A stretch of DNA of 64,000 nt from the NCBI GenBank assembly GCA_020638975.1, contig JACKHN010000003.1, positions 372,001 to 436,000 of the forward strand. The letters run 5' to 3'. Below the pieces are notes generated by a model. The model saw only the letters and a list, made by a program, of their open reading frames with translations. It searched no databases and was not told the origin of the DNA. The translations under genes were made by a program, and so were the position numbers. Position 1 is the stretch's first letter. Each line of letters opens with the position of its first letter. This stretch comes from Planctomycetaceae bacterium. Its GTDB lineage: Bacteria > Planctomycetota > Planctomycetia > Pirellulales > Pirellulaceae. Below, piece after piece: positions 36,539-45,499 of the stretch.

Positions 36539-38418
36539 TCGATGCGAACCTCCATGATCCTTGCATGGTCCAAGCCACTGGTTCCTGTGACGATGATTCG
36601 TACGGCGCTGGTTGCAGTTTCTGGCTCGAAAGTGTGACGCCGCAGCCGCTGATAATTGCCGACAACTTCAAATGCGGTTGACCAATTTCCGTTGTTTAGG
36701 ATCTGCACTGTGTAATCGCGGACCGTCTCCGGTTGTGGCTGCCCCCACAACATCTTCGCGGAGTAGCCGTCGTGATGGCTGAGCGTCAGATGGCGATGTA
36801 GTCCGCTGTCGAAGACAAGCTGGATATGGTGCAACGATTGCGGTTCGTCCCAGTCGAATCGTATCCACGCGGGGAGTTCACCGGCGAGCGACATCCATCG
36901 ATGAAGCCCGGCAGTCGTACGCTCCGGCGTGACCCCTCGCTCACCATGCACACTTCGCGTCTGCCCCGAAACGACATTGATTGCAACGCCCCCGCTCTGC
37001 TCGCTCGAGGCACTTACCTGTGCTAAGCGTGCTAGATCACCGCTCGTCTCATTCACTCGCCCAATGAGAAACGCGTCGTCGCACAGCAGTTGTTGTTGAA
37101 TGTCGTTCACGAGTCCAGAATTGGCAGCGATTTCTCTGGGTTGAACAGACTTCTTGATCGCCAGCGCCGCTGCGGTGCCGACACCTTGTCCAACTACCGC
37201 ACAGGTCGCCATGACTCGCGTCGATGAGAACGCAACGTGAGTCGCCGACATGTTACGTCCAGCAAACATCAGATTCGTGATGTCACGAGCCACACAGCAG
37301 CGCAACGGGATGTCGTAGAGATAAGGCAGCACGTGCTGCACGCATGGTTCCTCGTTCGGAGCATCGACTCCTGAAGGCGGATGCAAGTCCATTGACCATC
37401 CGCCGTAGGCAATCGCGTCTGGAAACGAACGCGATGATTCCAAATCGCGCTGATTCAGTACATGCTGGCCAATCAACCGTCGACTCTCTCGCTTGCCGGG
37501 TAGAAAACCGATCCAGTCGAGAGCCCAGTGCGAGGCGTTCAACGGATCCGCACCGCCTGTCGCGTCGGGAGGGCCGTTTTTGATGTGATTCCAAATGCCC
37601 AAGGTAACTGCCAGCAGTTCGTCGCGAATCGTTTCGTTTTCTCTAATCGTGTCGAGCGTCCCGCCCCATTCGGCCCACCAGTATCCGTACTCATGTGTCG
37701 GTTCCTCCTCGCCGGGCACTGCGTATAAACGCAAGCGAAGTTCCTCTTTCGTAAACGTTCGCACCCAATCGGGAGCGACGAATGGCATTGGCCGGTCGTG
37801 CTTGCGAGTGGTGATCAGAATGGTGGATCCGAGTTGACACGAGTCGGCTTGCGCCAAAGCAAGCGTCTCGCTGAATTCTGCAGAGCTTTCTCGCCCTCGC
37901 ATAAACGCGGCGCCAGCCTCAAACGCAAGTCGACCATCGCCTGTGCAATCGATGAACGTCCGAGCGTTGATTCGAAAGCGATCTTCGGTACTGTGACGGT
38001 CAGCAATCGCCGACGCGATCTCGCTGCTATCCCCATCTCGCATAACTACGCCCGTGATCGCAGTATTGAGAAGTAGGGTAAGATTCGGCTCGGCTCGGCA
38101 CTTGTCGTAGAGGATCAAATCGAACATCGCGGCGGAACGTTGTGGATTCCGCACGCAGTTCTCAAGCCGGATCTCTTCGATGATGCCTCCCTCGCGGGCT
38201 TCCGTTTCCAGTTCAGCGCCGCGATCGAATCGTCCGGTCCCATTAGCTCCCACGATGTGCATCCGGACTTCGCTGGACGCATTGCCGCCTAGCACCGGGC
38301 GGTCCTGGCAAAGAATCACCTTCGCTCCGCAACGAGCCGCTGCCAACGCGCACGGGACCCCCGCCGGACCGCCGCCGGCAACCAGAATATCGCAGTCCAA
38401 CTCATGGCTTGCCGGCAT
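36535..38418 (-). CDS. FAD-dependent oxidoreductase with C-terminal discoidin-like domain
   Basis: 627 residues. The FAD-binding Rossmann motif is at the N-terminus (CDILVAGGGPAGVPCALAAA), followed by VLGGNASSEVRMHI and a second FAD contact, INARTFIDCTGDGRLAFEAG. The later VARDITNLMFAGRNMSATHV segment and VGQGVGTAAALA complete the PF12831-type FAD_oxidored core (to about 460). The C-terminal 150 residues are beta-rich (SLHHIQLVFDSGL; VRDYTVQILNNGNWS) and look like a discoidin/carbohydrate-binding module. No signal peptide is seen. Likely role: oxidation of a sugar or uronate-type compound together with the coupled esterase. Confidence 0.85.
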   Translation of the reverse strand: MPASHELDCDILVAGGGPAGVPCALAAARCGAKVILCQDRPVLGGNASSEVRMHIVGANGTGRFDRGAELETEAREGGIIEEIRLENCVRNPQRSAAMFDLILYDKCRAEPNLTLLLNTAITGVVMRDGDSSEIASAIADRHSTEDRFRINARTFIDCTGDGRLAFEAGAAFMRGRESSAEFSETLALAQADSCQLGSTILITTRKHDRPMPFVAPDWVRTFTKEELRLRLYAVPGEEEPTHEYGYWWAEWGGTLDTIRENETIRDELLAVTLGIWNHIKNGPPDATGGADPLNASHWALDWIGFLPGKRESRRLIGQHVLNQRDLESSRSFPDAIAYGGWSMDLHPPSGVDAPNEEPCVQHVLPYLYDIPLRCCVARDITNLMFAGRNMSATHVAFSSTRVMATCAVVGQGVGTAAALAIKKSVQPREIAANSGLVNDIQQQLLCDDAFLIGRVNETSGDLARLAQVSASSEQSGGVAINVVSGQTRSVHGERGVTPERTTAGLHRWMSLAGELPAWIRFDWDEPQSLHHIQLVFDSGLHRHLTLSHHDGYSAKMLWGQPQPETVRDYTVQILNNGNWSTAFEVVGNYQRLRRHTFEPETATSAVRIIVTGTSGLDHARIMEVRIE

Positions 38419-38519
38419 CGCAATTCGTTTACAACCTCCTATCTAGTTTGGATTTGTGAATCAACTACGCAACGCATCATACCAGTAGAGCGAGACAGAG
38501 CCTAATGATTGCTTACGGA

Positions 38520-38659
38520 GGTAGTGGTACAGTTTGCCGTAAGTCAGACGCTCCTGCCGTAAGTTGGGCACTCCTGCCGTAAGTTGGGCACTCCTGCCCG
38601 ACAAAAGACGGCCAAGAGTGGCCATCCTACTTTCAAGAATCGCAAACTGCACCATCACC
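38520..38659. repeat. MITE-like element, copy 1 (140 bp)
   Basis: Ends GGTAGTGGTACAG and CTGCACCATCACC are imperfect inverted repeats. Flanks CTTACGGA (38512-38519) and CTTGCGGG (38660-38667) agree in 6 of 8 bases, as an old target duplication would. Inside are three 20-base units GCCGTAAGTYGGGCACTCCT, then a hairpin-forming GACGGCCAAGAGTGGCC. Same family as 43215-43361 and 56959-57058. Confidence 0.8.
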
Positions 38660-38689
38660 CTTGCGGGAAGACAAAGGACGTCGAGTGAA

Positions 38690-38960
38690 CACAGGACCGT
38701 TGGTCCGCGCGTGGCATGAGTACGGCATCATCCTCCAGTGAATACTGGATCAAGTCATAAAGTTCCTCTCCGGTCGGCGTCTTGATGTACGGCTAGCCCC
38801 AAAGTGGCGACGTGCGTGTTCAAATCATCGCACACGATGAACATGACGTTGGGTTTCGCGTCGGCAGCAAACGTCTCCGCGCTGATCAGGAGAACAAATG
38901 TGTTGAAGCAGAATGGCCTACTTGTTTCGTGTCGTCTCGATGGAACTGAGTGTGTAACAG
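38690..38960 (-). pseudogene. Second sulfatase remnant, N- and C-terminal ends joined
   Basis: On the minus strand a sulfatase start (ETFAADAKPNVMFIVCDDLN, then THVATLG) runs straight into YIKTPTGEELYDLIQYSLED, the kind of sequence found near the C-terminus of iduronate-sulfatase-like enzymes. The roughly 400 residues between them, including CxPSR and the metal ligands, are missing. The join is out of frame. The remnant lies between a MITE copy and the GH71/99-like gene. Confidence 0.75.
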
Positions 38961-39027
38961 GGAGGTTGGCGCCAAGGCGTCGCGACGTAGTGGGCTCTAC
39001 CAAGATTGCCTAAGCGTCTTTGCGCGG

Positions 39028-40284
39028 TCAATCGGAAATGGACGGCAGCGTTTCGATTAAGGGAGTCTCGTTTCGAAGCATTCTACCGGCTTGCCTGACA
39101 AGTTTTAGATAGTAATCGCTCGGCAGACCCTCATAAGTAAGAAATTCGCCGCCGTTTCCAACCGGCGGTTCGTTGGTGCATTTAAAAATCGCAGTCGCCT
39201 CGTCCACTTCGTCGAACATGGCCACATAGATCATGTTGCAGTTGGCTTGCTTGGCACCGACGATTTGCGACCACAAAAACTGGCCTTTCAACCTGGGGAT
39301 GTCGTCGAGTTTGCCGCCGGTGAGGTTGTGCCAACTGAAGCCGGGATAGACGACTGGGAGAAAGTCGAGTTGGTTATTGTCGCACCATTCGCGATCTGGC
39401 TGCCAGACGTTGGCCGCATGACGCATTGCTTCTCTTGGAGTTCGGTATCTTCCCACCGGCCACGGGTTGACAATATCCGCCTGCTTCAAGATCGCATGCA
39501 GCAGTGGATCGTCAATGGCATCACGTTTCCGTTCTCGCCAAAACGATGGTACACCGAGCATGACGGTGCAACCTTCTGACTTCAGCCACTTCACAAGCTC
39601 GAGACACTCAGCGAGTGAGTATTTGCGATCATCGTTGAAACCAACTCCCCACACGGCAACGACGGGTTTGCCTGCATGATGCAAGTAAGCAGGATCGCTG
39701 GCGATATTCGCTGTCGTTTGGAGTGTCCTCCAATCGTCTCGCACGCGTACGACTTCTCCCGCGCCAAGTCCGCTCAAGTCGTACATCACCGCGAACGTGC
39801 GCCCGGACACGTTGGCTCCTTCGCGAGCATGCGACAAGACAGCATTCTTGTGGTGCAATAAACCAGCACTTTCGAGTCCATTAGCGAAGCGTTGCACAAA
39901 GGCACCATCGATTCCGTAGTCATGCATCCATTGAAAGTGCCGCAGCACTGTCTTGCGATTGCCGCTACTGAAGACTTCGGCGGTAGTGCCATCGGCGTGC
40001 TTGAAACCCGTCGCATAGCGCTCGTCCGGATCAAGCTCGGTAACATCGGGCCACAGATCGACCGTGACGTTTCCAGGTGCGAACGGCCTTCGTCTGTTTC
40101 TCGCCCAATGTGTCCAACCAAGCTGCGCGCCATCTCCTTCGCAATTGAACCAGCCTTGATAGCCAACCATGACTTTACCGGTCAAAGTGTTTCGGTCGAC
40201 AACGGTCTTCTCGATCGCGATCAACGGGCGACTTATGACCGCGATAAACAAGATAGCGACGAGATAGTACCATTGGAGAATCAA
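39028..40284 (-). CDS. GH71/99-like secreted glycoside hydrolase domain protein
   Basis: About 418 residues. Contains VMVGYQGWFNCEGDG, WDVTEL-like WPDVTELDPDERY, HFQWMHDYGIDGAFVQRF, AVMYDLSGLG and VAVWGVGFNDDRKY, which match planctomycete GH71/GH99-like (endo-mannosidase-like) proteins. The open frame extends to an ATG at 40446, but those first 54 codons come from repeat family 1 copy B. A TTG at 40284 gives a normal signal peptide (ILQWYYLVAILFIAVISRPL) and is preferred. The product is exported; substrate not determinable. Confidence 0.78.
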   Translation of the reverse strand: MILQWYYLVAILFIAVISRPLIAIEKTVVDRNTLTGKVMVGYQGWFNCEGDGAQLGWTHWARNRRRPFAPGNVTVDLWPDVTELDPDERYATGFKHADGTTAEVFSSGNRKTVLRHFQWMHDYGIDGAFVQRFANGLESAGLLHHKNAVLSHAREGANVSGRTFAVMYDLSGLGAGEVVRVRDDWRTLQTTANIASDPAYLHHAGKPVVAVWGVGFNDDRKYSLAECLELVKWLKSEGCTVMLGVPSFWRERKRDAIDDPLLHAILKQADIVNPWPVGRYRTPREAMRHAANVWQPDREWCDNNQLDFLPVVYPGFSWHNLTGGKLDDIPRLKGQFLWSQIVGAKQANCNMIYVAMFDEVDEATAIFKCTNEPPVGNGGEFLTYEGLPSDYYLKLVRQAGRMLRNETPLIETLPSISD

Positions 40285-40304
40285 TTTCGGATGCCTGACA
40301 TTAG

Positions 40305-40428
40305 TGCTTTGTGACTGTAAAGAATTAGGGTTGTAGACATTAGCCGCTTGGGCGTTAGCCCCGGTTGTTACGAGGGAACCGTGGCTAACGCCAAATCGGC
40401 TAATCCTAAAATTATGCTGTAACGCAGC
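40305..40428. repeat. Dispersed palindromic repeat family 1, copy B
   Basis: Closely matches 5138-5260: TGCTTTGTGACTG start, AATTAGGGTTGTAGA, central GCGTTAGCC..ACGAGGGAACCGTGGCTAACGCC palindrome, and TAATCCTAAAAT..AACGCAG end. It sits directly before the GH71/99-like gene and extends that gene's open frame artificially by more than 40 codons. Confidence 0.75.
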
Positions 40429-40446
40429 ATTCGCGTGTTCTTTCAT

Positions 40447-40810
40447 CTCGAAGGCTGCAATCTACTCAAGGCTGCAAGCGCCAGCCCAGCAAACAAGATA
40501 CGACACCCGAATACCGGCTTCCCAGGCCAGTGACAGCGCGCACGCGAACCGTCGCCCTTGATGCGATGTCAGCAGCGTTGCAAGCTGCAGTTCCGAATCG
40601 GTCATCCGTCATCCCATTGAGCTTGCGATCTAGTAAATAGCCCCTAACACATGATGTTCACGCGAAACGATCGACTGTCTGAAGAATTTCGCCCATGATC
40701 CAGGCTGCCTGCGGACGGTCGCACCCCCCCCTCTGCATTCAGATTGCCATCGCTTCAATCTGCTCGACGACTTATGCCACCAACAAGATTCCTCTATCCT
40801 TACGTTCGGT
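40447..40810. other. Intergenic region upstream of RNase P RNA
   Basis: About 360 bases. On the minus strand an uninterrupted 47-codon frame (40605 to 40462) with codon use like local genes can be read, listed separately. The part next to 40811 should hold the rnpB promoter. No other signal is clear. Confidence 0.3.
40462..40605 (-). CDS. Very short ORF of unknown nature
   Basis: Forty-seven codons from ATG at 40605, starting TDSELQLATLLTSHQGRRF and including ALSLAWEAGIRVSYLVCWAG. It may be a small protein or, more likely, the leftover of a longer gene. No family is recognised and no ribosome site stands out. Confidence 0.2.
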   Translation of the reverse strand: MTDSELQLATLLTSHQGRRFACALSLAWEAGIRVSYLVCWAGACSLE

Positions 40811-41214
<404 letters not shown>

Positions 41215-41320
41215 GCCTTTCTTTCAATCGACACCGCGCACATGAATGCGGGGCGACCTCCCCATTCACGGGAAGGCCGCTGTCGCACCCAGTGTCCGTC
41301 ATTTGTATCGACGCGGCGGA

Positions 41321-41821
41321 CTAGTCCGATGGGACGAGATCGTTGTCGATGATTTGCAGCAACTTTGAAATACAAAGCTGGTTCATGCTTGTTCGACGCT
41401 GATGAGACTCCGCTTTCAGCGACTCGTGCAGGCTCTTTGGTAAACGAACCGTGATCACACGGGTCGGCTCATTGCTCTCGGACTGATAGCGGGATTTCTC
41501 GCGCAGCTTTGCGACCATCGCCTGAATTTCGGCGTACTCAGCGGTTTGCTCGAATGCTTCCATTTCTTCCGGGATGCTGAAAATGCGTCGAGCCACTCCC
41601 TCAACTCCCAACACTTCACGAAAGAACGTCACCCAATCTGGGCTCTGGCGGAACAGCTCCGATGCGACGCGGCACACCTCTTGTCGCTTCGTGATGGGCT
41701 GCCCTGGCGTAAAGCCAGCGGTTGTCGGCTGGCTAAATGTTTGCGGTGCAGTCGCTAGTGACTGCGGTTGTGCCCCGATACCACCTTGGGGTGTTGTTGG
41801 GTGCTGCTGGAATTCTGACAT
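41321..41821 (-). CDS. Ribbon-helix-helix DNA-binding protein with extended N-terminus
   Basis: 166 residues, with AAGGAG 7 nt before the ATG. The first about 45 residues are rich in Pro, Gln, Thr and probably disordered. A helical middle (about 45-110, CRVASELFRQSPDWVTFFRE) follows. The last about 50 residues, TRVITVRLPKSLHESLKAES and RTSMNQLCISKLL, form an Arc/HicB-type ribbon-helix-helix. It is probably a transcriptional regulator that dimerises through the C-terminus. No toxin-like gene lies beside it, so an antitoxin role is not supported. Confidence 0.7.
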   Translation of the reverse strand: MSEFQQHPTTPQGGIGAQPQSLATAPQTFSQPTTAGFTPGQPITKRQEVCRVASELFRQSPDWVTFFREVLGVEGVARRIFSIPEEMEAFEQTAEYAEIQAMVAKLREKSRYQSESNEPTRVITVRLPKSLHESLKAESHQRRTSMNQLCISKLLQIIDNDLVPSD

Positions 41822-42108
41822 TCTGGGCTCCTTCCTCGACGGTTACTGAATCTCTACACGATGGCGGACGGAAATACCTTCCCTCACGCGTTCTTATATT
41901 CAGAGCGAGTCAAGAGAAGCACGGATGTCATTGCAATGCTTGCACTTACGGCGTCGCAAGATGCGTGCATCTGTTTTAGGCAGGCATGCTGCGATGGGAG
42001 GCACTGGATTGCGTGCACAAAAAATGGGCAGTCGTATTTGTTGCATCGACTAAAGTGTCCACTTCAATCTTTCTTGAAAGATTCACTTTGGGTAACTAAT
42101 CGCGCATA

Positions 42109-42140
42109 GAAAAAGCTCCAGCATCGCTGCTGGAGCTTTG
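42109..42140 (-). terminator. Rho-independent terminator behind the TIM-barrel gene
   Basis: On the minus strand AAAGCTCCAGCA and TGCTGGAGCTTT form a perfect 12 bp stem around GCGA, ending in a run of five T. It begins about 27 bases after the stop at 42167. A clean intrinsic terminator. The preceding 41822-42108 segment holds no supportable gene. Confidence 0.9.
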
Positions 42141-42166
42141 GATTTGTGGCTTAACTGTCGAACCGA

Positions 42167-43093
42167 CTATGCGAGTTCTTGACGAACCCTCTCAAGTAGT
42201 CGCTTCGTCGCCCGGATCCCTTCGAACTCGTCGAGCTTGCTGCCCTCATATTCAATGCCAACGTATCCGTGATAGTCAGCGTCGAGGACGATCTTCATGA
42301 TCTTGCTGTAGTCTGTGTTCGTCTCGTTGCCAGCATCGTCGAAATCGTGGCTCTTTGCGCTGACCGCTTTGGCGAACGGCATCAGCTCTTCGACCCCCTG
42401 ATAGCGGTCGTACGATTTGCCACCGCCCAGGTTGAAGTTTCCGAAGTCGGGCAACGTGCCGCAGTTTTCGAGATCCACTTTAGTGATCACCTCGGCCAGC
42501 CACTTGCCGTTTGATGACAGCCCGCCGTGATTTTCAACAATCACATTCAGGCCGTGAGGTTTGGCGAACTCGCTCAATCGTCGCAGGCCGTCGGCTGCTA
42601 GCGTCACTTGGTCTTCGTAACTGCCGGACGAAGCTGCGTTCACGCGAATCGAGTGGCAGCCGAGGAACTTCGCCGCTTCGACCCATTTGTAATGGTTCTC
42701 GACGGCGGACTTCCGCTTATCGTCGTTCGGGTCGCCCAAGTTGCCCTCGCCGTCAATCATGATCAATAAGCTCTTCACGCCATGGTCGCTCGCGCGCTGC
42801 TTGAGATCGGCGAGATACTTCTCGTCCTTGGCCTTATCTTTGAAGAATTGATTGACGTACTCGATTGCGTCGATTCCAAATTCCTCCTTGGCAGTCTTGG
42901 CGAAGTCAAGATTGTCCAGCTTGCCGCCGAAAATCGTCTTGTGCAGCGACCACTCGGCTAGCGAAATCTTGAACAGTTCCGACGAATCCGCCGCAAACAG
43001 CGACTGGCAAGCGGAGCCAAAAGAGACGGCCTGGATTCCGGCGACAGCGGCAACGCCCTTCAGAAATGTGCGGCGATGTTGTCTATTGGTCAT
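42167..43093 (-). CDS. Exported sugar phosphate isomerase/epimerase-like TIM-barrel protein
   Basis: 308 residues. A Tat signal (RQHRRTFLKGVAAVAGIQA) ends near FAADS. The AP_endonuclease_2/xylose-isomerase-like barrel follows: ISLAEWSLH, GIDAIEYVNQFF, LLIMIDGEGNLGD, FLGCHSIRVNA, LNVIVENHGGLSSN, GTLPDFGNFN, KSHDFD and YVGIEYEG. The Glu, His and Asp residues in IVENHGG, PDFGN and SHDF are the usual metal ligands of this fold. Many planctomycetes carry several exported paralogues, active on sugars or inositol derivatives. Transcribed alone and closed by the terminator at 42109. Confidence 0.87.
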   Translation of the reverse strand: MTNRQHRRTFLKGVAAVAGIQAVSFGSACQSLFAADSSELFKISLAEWSLHKTIFGGKLDNLDFAKTAKEEFGIDAIEYVNQFFKDKAKDEKYLADLKQRASDHGVKSLLIMIDGEGNLGDPNDDKRKSAVENHYKWVEAAKFLGCHSIRVNAASSGSYEDQVTLAADGLRRLSEFAKPHGLNVIVENHGGLSSNGKWLAEVITKVDLENCGTLPDFGNFNLGGGKSYDRYQGVEELMPFAKAVSAKSHDFDDAGNETNTDYSKIMKIVLDADYHGYVGIEYEGSKLDEFEGIRATKRLLERVRQELA

Positions 43094-43214
43094 GGAGATA
43101 CGTTCCTTGGGATGATAGGAGAGGGCGCTAGATAGTGGTGCCCCGCGACGAGTTACAGGGCGAACGCATCAGTATAGATGCGACGGATGCCGTGGGCAAC
43201 GAATTGAAGCCGAC

Positions 43215-43361
43215 GGCAGTGGTGCAGTTTGCCGTAAGTCTGGCACTCAGTTTTCCGTAAGTCTGGCACTCAGTTTTCCGTAAGTCGGGCACTCCTGCCC
43301 GACAAAAAGACGGCCAAGAGTGGCCGTCCTCCTTTCAGGAATCGCAAACTGTACTACCACC
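43215..43361. repeat. MITE-like element, copy 2 (147 bp)
   Basis: Ends GGCAGTGGTGCAG and CTGTACTACCACC are imperfect inverted repeats; flanks AAGCCGAC (43207-43214) and AAGCCGAT (43362-43369) agree in 7 of 8 bases. The internal unit is present three times but here is 23 bases long (CCGTAAGTCTGGCACTCAGTTTT). The remainder matches copies 1 and 3. Confidence 0.85.
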
Positions 43362-43382
43362 AAGCCGATCAGAGAGGAAACG

Positions 43383-43976
43383 ATGGCGAGTAATCTTGAC
43401 GAAATTGAGCGAGTCTTCGGGAGCATCGATCGCGAAGTCTGGATCGTGACCGCGGGTGATGCCTCACGTCGGGGAGGTCTGGTCGCAACCTGGGTTTCGC
43501 AGGCGTCGATCGATCGCGAGCACCCCCTTGTATTAATTGGGATCGCGCCCAACCACTTCACCGCCGAATTGATCGACGCCAGCGGCGGCTTTGGATTACA
43601 TCTGATTTCTGCCGATCAAGTTCATCACGCGTGGAACTTTGGTATTGGAAGTGGGAGGGAACGGGATAAATTCAAACGCGTTGCGATTGCGCCGATCGAA
43701 GCCGCGAGTCCGATTCTGGACGATTGTTTGTCTTGGCTGGATTGTCGCGTGTTCGCGGCGGAACGGACCGGCGACCGGACCTTCTATTGGGCGGATGTCG
43801 TGGCAGGGGGAGCGGTGTCGGAAGGATCCCCCCTTACCGAGTCGCAACTAATTCAACTCGCCACGGACGAGCAGAAGCAGTTGCTGCGAGCCGGACGTGA
43901 CGCTGATATTGTGATTCAGCGACCGTTGCAAGCCGCGTGGCGAGCCGATTTGCCTCGCTCATTGCGGCTGAAATAG
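43383..43976 (+). CDS. Flavin reductase-like FMN-binding split-barrel protein
   Basis: 197 residues from the ATG at 43383, preceded by GAGAGAGGAAACG as ribosome site; the longer frame from 43320 begins inside MITE copy 2 and is an artefact. The sequence GGLVATWVSQASIDREHPLV with LIGIAPNHFTAELID and FGLHLISADQ fits the flavin reductase/DIM6-NTAB family, which binds FMN at a dimer interface. The reaction partner is unknown. It stands alone on the plus strand before hflX. Confidence 0.8.
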   Translation: MASNLDEIERVFGSIDREVWIVTAGDASRRGGLVATWVSQASIDREHPLVLIGIAPNHFTAELIDASGGFGLHLISADQVHHAWNFGIGSGRERDKFKRVAIAPIEAASPILDDCLSWLDCRVFAAERTGDRTFYWADVVAGGAVSEGSPLTESQLIQLATDEQKQLLRAGRDADIVIQRPLQAAWRADLPRSLRLK

Positions 43977-44149
43977 CTTGTCGACCGAACCCTTCTGAAC
44001 CGTACATGTCTTTTGGAAATCGCGACTTGGCGTTTGATTGGACCGTACAGGGTTATTCTACAAGCACATTCGCAAGGTACAATTAACTAGTCGCGATGGC
44101 GAATTATCTCCACTAATAGAGAACAAGTAAGAAGGAACCCTCCCAGCAC

Positions 44150-45496
44150 GTGTACGATCAAGAACGTATAACCGGAGTCGTCAGCGAGAACGCTGTGTTA
44201 GTCCGAGTCATTTTGCCGGGACAGCATTTCGAGGATGACCCGCTGGAGGAACTGGAGGGTTTGGCGCGGACTGCCGGCACCACCGTCGTCGCAGGCCTGA
44301 CGCAACGCCGTGACAAACCCGACGTCACCGCATTCATCGGCAAGGGCAAGTTAGAGGATCTCAAGCTATTAGTCGAAATGCATGATGCCGACGTTGTCAT
44401 TTTCGACAACGATCTCAGCCCGGCTCAAACGCGGAATATTGAGAAGGCGATTGAAGTCAAAGTCATCGATCGGACGGAATTGATTCTCGACATCTTCGCG
44501 ACGCACGCCCAAACCTACGAGTCACGCCTCGCCGTCGAGTTGGCTCAGCTTGAGTACTCGCTTCCACGCCTGAAACGCATGTGGACTCACTTGTCCCGTC
44601 TTAACATGGGCGTCGGTATGCGTGGCCCTGGTGAAAAGCAGTTAGAAGTTGACCGTCGGCTGGTTGAGAAGCGAATCCACGATTTGCGTACCGAACTCGA
44701 TCGCGTGGAACGCCGCAAAGAGCGACAAGTCGCCGCGCGTAGCGATCATATGACGGTCTCGCTCGTCGGGTATACCAACGCGGGTAAGAGCACTCTGATG
44801 AACGCGTTGACCACCGCCGATGTGTTGGCCGAAGACAAGCTGTTCGCCACGCTCGACACGCGCACGCGACGTTGGCAGTTACCGCATTGGGGACCGGTGC
44901 TGTTGAGTGACACCGTCGGATTCATTCGCGATTTGCCTCACCGCTTGATCGCCAGCTTCAAGGCGACGCTTGAAGAAGCACGTCAGGCGGACTTGTTGTT
45001 GCATGTGGCTGACGTCAGCAGCCCCGCCGTGTTTGATCAGATCAGCGCCGTCTACGATGTGCTGCATGAGATTGGGATCGAAGAAAAGGACACGCTGCTC
45101 GTGTTGAACAAAGTCGATGCTCTCGATTCGACAGCACGATTGGAAGGTGTGCTACATCGCTATCCGAATGCAATTGCGGTGAGCGCGGTGGCTCGCGAAG
45201 GGCTCGAAAAATTTGCTTGGGCGGTCAGCGACACATTAAGCCGGTCGTTCCGCGACGTTGATATTGAAACCGGTGTCGAAAACGGCAAGCTCATGGCGTT
45301 TGTCGCCGCCCATAGCGATGTCTTGTCGAAACGCTTTACCGATACCAAAGTAACGATCCATTGTCGCATTCCCCAGAAGTACCTTGGTCGCATCAGCGAA
45401 TCCGAAGCGACAATCCGTCCTCATGAGTCGAATGGTCACGGCGCGAACGGCACAGTCGATGGGGAATCGACAAGCGCCGTCGAGGGTGTCGCGTAG
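44150..45496 (+). CDS. hflX: GTPase HflX
   Basis: 448 residues starting with GTG. The N-terminal HflX domain (about 20-185) includes DVTAFIGKGKLEDL, VVIFDNDLSPAQTRNIE and LELAQLEY-like VELAQLEYSLPRL, then MRGPGEKQLEVDRR. The GTPase domain has G1 GYTNAGKST (about 204-212), G2/G3 DTRTRRW and LSDTVGFIRDLP, and G4 LNKVD. It is a ribosome-associated GTPase that splits stalled or stressed ribosomes. A Ser/Asn/Gly-rich tail ends the protein. The SDR gene begins 3 nt after its stop. Confidence 0.95.
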   Translation: MYDQERITGVVSENAVLVRVILPGQHFEDDPLEELEGLARTAGTTVVAGLTQRRDKPDVTAFIGKGKLEDLKLLVEMHDADVVIFDNDLSPAQTRNIEKAIEVKVIDRTELILDIFATHAQTYESRLAVELAQLEYSLPRLKRMWTHLSRLNMGVGMRGPGEKQLEVDRRLVEKRIHDLRTELDRVERRKERQVAARSDHMTVSLVGYTNAGKSTLMNALTTADVLAEDKLFATLDTRTRRWQLPHWGPVLLSDTVGFIRDLPHRLIASFKATLEEARQADLLLHVADVSSPAVFDQISAVYDVLHEIGIEEKDTLLVLNKVDALDSTARLEGVLHRYPNAIAVSAVAREGLEKFAWAVSDTLSRSFRDVDIETGVENGKLMAFVAAHSDVLSKRFTDTKVTIHCRIPQKYLGRISESEATIRPHESNGHGANGTVDGESTSAVEGVA

Positions 45497-45499
45497 CTG

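Noticed and set aside
41321..41821. Antitoxin of a toxin-antitoxin pair
   Set aside because: The RHH domain fits, but no toxin-like gene adjoins it on either side; rnpB and an intergenic gap are the neighbours.
43247..43561. Minus-strand frame across MITE copy 2
   Set aside because: Consists of repeat sequence plus the antisense of the flavin reductase start.
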